From Hymenobacter nivis (GTDB taxonomy: Bacteria > Bacteroidota > Bacteroidia > Cytophagales > Hymenobacteraceae): a stretch of DNA of 64,000 bases. Below are positions 59,672 to 64,000 of the stretch, in pieces; the first letter of the stretch is position 1; every line of letters begins with the position of its first letter. The notes below the pieces were generated by a model. That model was given only the letters and a program-made list of their open reading frames with translations, did not search any database and was not told the origin of the DNA. Where the stretch lies: contig NZ_RCYZ01000002.1 of the NCBI RefSeq assembly GCF_006439025.1, forward strand, positions 620,753-684,752, in the 5' to 3' direction. Made by a program: the position numbers and the translations under genes.

Positions 59672-59743
59672 GGGGCCCCAAACCAAACCGCCCGCCCGGC
59701 TACCGTTGCGGGCGGCTGGGCGGGCGGTTTGGTTTGGGGCCCC
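59672..59743. terminator. Large 29-bp hairpin after the choice-of-anchor-I gene
   Basis: Arms 59672-59700 and 59715-59743 match over 29 bases with one mismatch and start and end in GGGGCCCC. It lies just downstream of the minus-strand gene ending at 59751. The T-tract is weak. Confidence 0.65.
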
Positions 59744-59750
59744 AAGTGGC

Positions 59751-61961
59751 TTACTGCACCACGAGCTTGCCGGTGGCGCCATCGTCGGCACGTAGCAGGT
59801 AGAGGCCGGCGGCCAGGCCGCCGGTTTCGAGGCGGTCGGTGGCGCGCAGCTGGCGCAGGGCGCGGCCGGTGAGGTCGCAGAGCGTGCCCGACACCGGGCG
59901 GCTTAGGCGCACGGCGCCGCCAGGGCTGGGGTTGGGGTAGAGGCGCAGGGGCGCCGCGGCCAGGGCTTCGCCGCGCGTGGGGGTGGGCACGGCCGCCTGG
60001 ATGCCGTACACGGCAATGGTGCTGCTCACCTCGTTGGCCAGCAGCAGCAGGGGCTGGCCGCTTGGGCTGTCGGCGGCCGAAATGAACACGAGGCCCTCGG
60101 GGCCCAGGTCGCCGGCGCCGGTGGCCGTGAAGCTGCGGTTGTTCACGTAGGCTTCCAGCACTGGGGCGGCGGGGTTGTTGATGTTGAACACCACCACGCC
60201 GCCCACGCGCTCCAGCGACACAAAGGCGTACAGGTTGTTGCCGACGCGGCCCGTGGTGACGCCCTCCGGCTCGGGGCCCTTGTCGTCGGAGCGGTTCTTG
60301 CGCACCGGCGCCTCGCCGAAGCCGTTGCTGGCGTTGAACAGGGCCCCGTAGGTGGCGTCGGCGGCCGTCACGCGCTCCAGCAGGTTGCCGCTGTCGTGCA
60401 CCTCGGCCCCGGTGGTGGCGTTGTAAATGCTGAACGAACGCCCGCCGTAAGCGTAAATCTCGTCGAAGTCGCCGTCGCCGTCCGTGTCGCCCAGCCGGTT
60501 GGTCACGTTGAGGCGGCCCAGTACTCTGGGGTCTTTCAGCAGCGCCGCGTTCGGAAACGCCGCGGGGTCGAGCACGTAGCCGTTGGCGCTCAGCCGCACC
60601 TGCTCGCTGAAGCCGCTGTAGTCGCGGGCGTCGCCCTCGTTGGCCGTCAGCAGGTACGGCGTGCCGCCCACCTCAAACGAGGCCAAGGCGTCGGGCAGGC
60701 GCATGCCCTTCACGGGCCAGTTGGCGATGAGCACGTCGGCGGTCTGGTCGGAGGCGTCGATGCCGTGGCCGGGCACGCGCACGTCGCTGTAGCCCAGCGG
60801 GCGCAGGGCGGTTATCTGCTTGGTGGCCAGGTCGAGCATGGCTACGGCGTTGTTTTCTTGCAGCGTGATGTAGGCCGTGCGCGAGTCGGCGCTCAGGGCA
60901 ATGTACTCGGGCTCCAGGTCCTGGGCCACTGTGGCGGGCGCGGCCGCCAGCCCGCCGTAGATGCGGATGCCCTGGGCCCGCAGCGCCGCCGCCTGGCTAT
61001 TAAAAGCCGTGAAGCCGGCGGTGGTCACGTTGGCTTGCGTTAGGCCGGCCACGCCGCCCGATACGTCGATGACCGACACGCTGCCCTCGGGGTCCACGGT
61101 GTAATCGGCCTTGGGCTCGCCCTCGTTGGCCGTGAGCACCGTGCGGCCGTCGGGCGAGAAGGTAATCATGTCGGGCAGGGCCCCCACGGCCACCTGCTTG
61201 AGGAAGGCGCCGTTCTGGTCAAAAAACACTACGCTGCCGTTGGCCTGCGGGTTGGCGTTCTCGATGGCGCAGGCCACCAAGCCGTTGCGCACGGCCACCG
61301 AGTTGATGCCGCCGTAGGCCTTGATGTCGATGGAACCCACCGCGGCGATGGCCGCCGGGTTGGCCAGGCTCAGGATGTCGAGCTTGCCGCCGATGGAATT
61401 GGCCACGTATAGGCGCTTGGTGGTGGCGTCGTAGGCGGCAATTTCGGCCGAGTTGATCTGGGTGCTGCCGCTGAAGGGCGTGGCCGTCTGGTAGCTCTGC
61501 AACAGGTTCAGCGTCAGGCCGCGGCCCAGGGCGGGGGCCGGCGTGTCGTCGTCGCGGACGTACACCAGCACGTCGGTGGCCCCGGCCGTGAGCGTGGCGT
61601 TGGTCGGGTTCTGGAGGCGCAGGACGAAGTACTCTGTCTCTTCGGCCGCGGCGTCGTCGAGGACGGGAATCGTCAGCGTCTGGGGCCCCGTGGCGCCGGC
61701 CGGGAAGGTCAGCGTTTGGGTGGCGGCGTAGGTAAAGTCGGTGCCCGCCGTGGCCGTTCCGAAGGCTTGCAGGCTCACCTCCACGGTGCTGGCCGCCGCG
61801 CCGGGATTGGCGATGGCAAACGCCACGCGCACCGCGCCCGCGCCCTCGGCCACCGTGAGCGTAGCGCTCGGCCGGCTGATGACCTGGGCCCGGGCGACCC
61901 CGCCGGCCAAGCTCAGTAACAGGGCCGTGGCCGGGGCAAATGCGTACAGATTCAAGCGCAT
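59751..61961 (-). CDS. Secreted choice-of-anchor I protein with Calx-beta domain and type IX sorting signal
   Basis: 736 residues. Signal peptide (1-25, ending ARA-Q). A Calx-beta-like domain (about 30-135; ATLTVAEGAGAVRVAF, DDAAAEETEYFVLRLQNP), then the choice-of-anchor I region (about 150-650) with repeated beta-propeller strands and acidic GDTDGDGDFDEIY, and GPEPEGVTTG, GPEGLVFISA motifs; finally a type A sorting domain with YPNPSPGG and GLYLLRADDGATG at the end. Related proteins carry alkaline-phosphatase-like or esterase activity in some lineages, but no active site is assigned here. Probably secreted and surface-anchored. Confidence 0.88.
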   Translation of the reverse strand: MRLNLYAFAPATALLLSLAGGVARAQVISRPSATLTVAEGAGAVRVAFAIANPGAAASTVEVSLQAFGTATAGTDFTYAATQTLTFPAGATGPQTLTIPVLDDAAAEETEYFVLRLQNPTNATLTAGATDVLVYVRDDDTPAPALGRGLTLNLLQSYQTATPFSGSTQINSAEIAAYDATTKRLYVANSIGGKLDILSLANPAAIAAVGSIDIKAYGGINSVAVRNGLVACAIENANPQANGSVVFFDQNGAFLKQVAVGALPDMITFSPDGRTVLTANEGEPKADYTVDPEGSVSVIDVSGGVAGLTQANVTTAGFTAFNSQAAALRAQGIRIYGGLAAAPATVAQDLEPEYIALSADSRTAYITLQENNAVAMLDLATKQITALRPLGYSDVRVPGHGIDASDQTADVLIANWPVKGMRLPDALASFEVGGTPYLLTANEGDARDYSGFSEQVRLSANGYVLDPAAFPNAALLKDPRVLGRLNVTNRLGDTDGDGDFDEIYAYGGRSFSIYNATTGAEVHDSGNLLERVTAADATYGALFNASNGFGEAPVRKNRSDDKGPEPEGVTTGRVGNNLYAFVSLERVGGVVVFNINNPAAPVLEAYVNNRSFTATGAGDLGPEGLVFISAADSPSGQPLLLLANEVSSTIAVYGIQAAVPTPTRGEALAAAPLRLYPNPSPGGAVRLSRPVSGTLCDLTGRALRQLRATDRLETGGLAAGLYLLRADDGATGKLVVQ

Positions 61962-61984
61962 GCAATGAAGTTTTGGTGAAAAAA

Positions 61985-61992
61985 CAAAACTA
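61985..61992 (-). promoter_or_regulatory. -7 box of the choice-of-anchor-I gene
   Basis: TAGTTTTG on the minus strand (TAnnTTTG), 24 bases before ATG 61961. Confidence 0.5.
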
Positions 61993-62075
61993 TTGGCCGC
62001 CCGTGTCCGCAGTGTTGCGCGCAGGTTACGGAAAGATGAAGGCGCCCCGGGTGAGGCAGGAGCAGGGTCAGCGCG

Positions 62076-62083
62076 TAATTTTG
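62076..62083 (+). promoter_or_regulatory. -7 box of the transglutaminase-like gene
   Basis: TAATTTTG (TAnnTTTG), 24 bases before ATG 62108. Confidence 0.5.
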
Positions 62084-62107
62084 GGGCTCAACCAGTTACC
62101 CTTTCCC

Positions 62108-63109
62108 ATGAAGCCCTTGTTCCTCGCCGCCACCGCGTGGCTGCTGAGCGCCGCTGCCCCGGCGCCCACCGCGCCCACGGCCGCGCCGCGCAGCCGCACG
62201 TTTTTGCTCACCTGCCGGGCCACGGTGCCCGTGCCGGCCGCCGGTACCAAGGCCCTGGAGTTGTGGATGCCCGTGCCCCACGCCGACAAAAGCCAGGACG
62301 TGGCCGACCTGAAAATTGAGGCCCCGGGGCCCTACACCGTCGAGAAAGATGCCTACGGCAACCAGCTGCTGCACCTGCGGCCCGCCGCCGTGCCTACCGC
62401 GCCGCTGGTGGTCACGCTCACGGCCCGCATCACCCGCCGCGAGCACCTGAACCTGCGCGCCACCGACGACCACGCCCCCGCCGAAACCGAGGCCACCGAC
62501 CCCAACCTCAAGCGCTGGCTGGCCCCCGACCGCCTGGTGCCGCTCGACGCCAAAATCAAGGCCCAGGCCCAGGAAGTGGTGGACAAAGCCCACGCCACCA
62601 CGCCCTTGGCCAAGGCCCGCGCCATCTACGAGCATGTGGTGAGCACCGTGACCTACGACAAAACCGGCCAGGGCTGGGGCCGCGGCGACATCTACTACGC
62701 CTGCGACGCGCGCCGCGGCAACTGCACCGATTTCCACGCCATCGTCATCGGGTACTGCCGGGCGCTGGGCATCCCGGCGCGCTTTAGCATCGGGCTGCCG
62801 CTGCCCACCGAGCGCGGCAAGGGCGAGGTGAAAGGCTACCACTGCTGGGCCGAGTTCTTCACCAAGGAAACCGGCTGGGTGCCCGTCGATGCCTCCGAGG
62901 CCGCCAAAGACCCCAGCAAGCGCGCCTACTTCTTCGGGGCCCACGACGAAAACCGCGTCGAGTTCACCCGCGGCCGCGACCTGACCCTGACGCCCAAGCA
63001 AGCCGGCCCACCGCTCAACTACTTTGTGTACCCCTACGCCGAGGCCGACGGCAAGCCCGTGGAGGACGTGGCCCGTACCTACACCTTCGAGGACGTAGCC
63101 GCCAAGTAA
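62108..63109 (+). CDS. Exported transglutaminase-like cysteine peptidase family protein
   Basis: 333 residues. Signal peptide (about 1-20), an N-terminal beta-domain (about 30-135), then a transglutaminase-like core: Cys206 in RRGNCTDFHA, His245 in KGYHCWAEFF and Asp261 in WVPVDASEA, the classic triad order. Bacterial members are mostly proteases, peptide amidases or cross-linkers; the substrate is unknown. The gene ends before a perfect 21-bp hairpin. Confidence 0.9.
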   Translation: MKPLFLAATAWLLSAAAPAPTAPTAAPRSRTFLLTCRATVPVPAAGTKALELWMPVPHADKSQDVADLKIEAPGPYTVEKDAYGNQLLHLRPAAVPTAPLVVTLTARITRREHLNLRATDDHAPAETEATDPNLKRWLAPDRLVPLDAKIKAQAQEVVDKAHATTPLAKARAIYEHVVSTVTYDKTGQGWGRGDIYYACDARRGNCTDFHAIVIGYCRALGIPARFSIGLPLPTERGKGEVKGYHCWAEFFTKETGWVPVDASEAAKDPSKRAYFFGAHDENRVEFTRGRDLTLTPKQAGPPLNYFVYPYAEADGKPVEDVARTYTFEDVAAK

Positions 63110-63124
63110 ACGAGGTATTTGCCA

Positions 63125-63172
63125 CAAGGGGCCCCGGCCCGCGCATCCAGGTGCGCGGGCCGGGGCCCCTTG
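63125..63172. terminator. Perfect 21-bp hairpin terminator
   Basis: Arms 63125-63145 and 63152-63172 pair perfectly around TCCAGG, with a CAAGGGGCCCC start and mirrored CCCCTTG end, 15 bases after the transglutaminase stop. Confidence 0.7.
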
Positions 63173-63291
63173 CTTTTGCGGGTAAGCGGTGCCAGCACAG
63201 CTTGGCGGTCTAGTAAATATTGCGGCTTTGCAATGTTGTTGATGGGTTTGTAACTACCTTACTGCCAATTGCTCCGCTTAAGCCCGGTTGT

Positions 63292-64000
63292 ATGTTCTTC
63301 CGCCTCTACCCGCCTGCGCCGGCGTTGCAGCCCTTCGTGCTGCACTACCTGGTGGCCCACGTGCGCAGCGCCAACGGCCAGCCCATTCCGGCGCCCAAGC
63401 CGCAGCCGCCCACGCCGCACCAGAGCCTGTACTTCTACCCGCGCGATGCGATGAGCACCTTTCACTACGGGCAGAACCGCACCATTCAGTCGCCGCGCAC
63501 CATCCTAGTGGGGCCCCAGGTGTCGCGGGTTGACCTGAATTTTGCCCCCGACCACCTCGTGGTGTGCGTGGCCTGCAAGCCCGGCGGCCTGCACCGCCTG
63601 CTGGGCGTGCCGGTGAAGGAGCTGTTCGACTTTTCGGTGGACAGCCGCGCCGTGCTGGGCCCCGCCGTGGACGAGGTGGCCGACCGCCTGGCCGAAACCA
63701 CCGACTACGACCGCATGGTGGCCGTGGTGGAGGCCTACTTGCTGCGGGCCGCCCGCCGCATCGCCGGGGCCGCGCGGCCCCTCGACGCGCTGCTGCCCCA
63801 GCTGCTGAGCGGCTGGGTGGCGCGGCCCGTGGAGCGCCTGGCCCACGAGGTGTGCCTGAGCCCGCGGCAGTTCGAGCGCAATTTCTTCGAGCAGGTGGGC
63901 ATGGGCCCCAAACTCTACGCCCGCATCGCGCGCTTCGACCAAGCCTTTCGGCTCAAGGAGCGGCAGCCGGCCCTCGATTGGCTGGCCGTGGCCGTGCAGT
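63292..64000 (+). CDS. AraC-family transcriptional regulator (partial, runs off the right edge)
   Basis: 236 residues to the window end. The N-terminal part (FFRLYPPAPALQPFVLHYLV) is the DUF6597 sensory domain of AraC-type regulators in Bacteroidota, and from about residue 175 the helix-turn-helix domain begins (RPVERLAHEVCLSPRQFERNFFEQVGMGPKLYARIARFDQAFRL). Target genes unknown. ATG 63292 follows a region without an obvious -7 box. Confidence 0.9.
   Translation, partial: MFFRLYPPAPALQPFVLHYLVAHVRSANGQPIPAPKPQPPTPHQSLYFYPRDAMSTFHYGQNRTIQSPRTILVGPQVSRVDLNFAPDHLVVCVACKPGGLHRLLGVPVKELFDFSVDSRAVLGPAVDEVADRLAETTDYDRMVAVVEAYLLRAARRIAGAARPLDALLPQLLSGWVARPVERLAHEVCLSPRQFERNFFEQVGMGPKLYARIARFDQAFRLKERQPALDWLAVAVQ

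Overview
The window looks like a chromosomal piece of a high-GC member of the Bacteroidota, most likely Hymenobacter or a close relative in the Cytophagales. The evidence is a set of lineage-specific families (DUF3098, DUF5683, a PorP/SprF-like protein, type IX secretion C-terminal domains of both kinds, gliding-motility-type C-terminus), -7 promoter boxes of the TAnnTTTG type in front of many genes, starts that mostly lack a Shine-Dalgarno sequence, and a very high density of the palindrome GGGGCCCC/GGGCCC inside and between genes. The genus is inferred from general knowledge, not from a search.

Layout. 1-5.6 kb: partial CoA-transferase subunit A overlapped by a secreted carboxypeptidase-regulatory-domain protein, then a minus-strand cell-envelope/RNA cluster ftsX-DUF3098-uppP-truB-ribF. 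5.7-15.8 kb: a giant TamB-like protein divergent from tsaD, followed by smpB, an NlpC/P60 hydrolase, an HNH endonuclease, a DUF3298 lipoprotein and an alpha/beta hydrolase. 16-26.5 kb: ribosomal protein S1, tRNA-Cys, cyanophycin synthetase, DUF1304, a coiled-coil membrane protein, a TPMT-like methyltransferase, kdsA, another methyltransferase, apaG and ung. 26.5-39 kb: lepB-dapB-DUF5683-parB and parA on the minus strand; parB and parA are separated by a block of about 7.8 kb that carries a GT39-type membrane glycosyltransferase, a 1332-residue type IX secreted multi-Ig protein with its PorP/SprF partner, and a DUF433/DUF5615 toxin-antitoxin pair whose toxin frame is broken. 39-50.7 kb: UPF0173 hydrolase, peptide-binding lipoprotein, yidC, pyrG, a tandem pair of paralogous membrane proteins, a PBP4-type carboxypeptidase and a Tat-exported amidase. 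51-64 kb: secreted FG-GAP protein, small unknown gene, VapBC-like pair, a SerB-SerA fusion, a low-GC unknown gene, azoreductase, epimerase, DUF421 protein with a zinc ribbon, a choice-of-anchor-I secreted protein, a transglutaminase-like protein and a partial AraC-family regulator.

Most of the window is housekeeping: cell envelope (uppP, ftsX, tamB, kdsA, yidC, lepB, dapB, PBP4), translation (truB, tsaD, smpB, rpsA, tRNA-Cys), DNA maintenance (parAB, ung) and biosynthesis (ribF, pyrG, serBA, cphA). The accessory layer is type IX secretion cargo and two toxin-antitoxin pairs. Non-coding structure is rich: two palindromes built on a 7-base period, a REP-like inverted repeat, a perfect 62-bp palindrome and many long GC hairpins. 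No CRISPR array, rRNA, insertion sequence or phage was recognised. The strongest leads are the split parA/parB locus, the SerB-SerA fusion, the heptad palindromes and the pervasive GGGGCCC motif.
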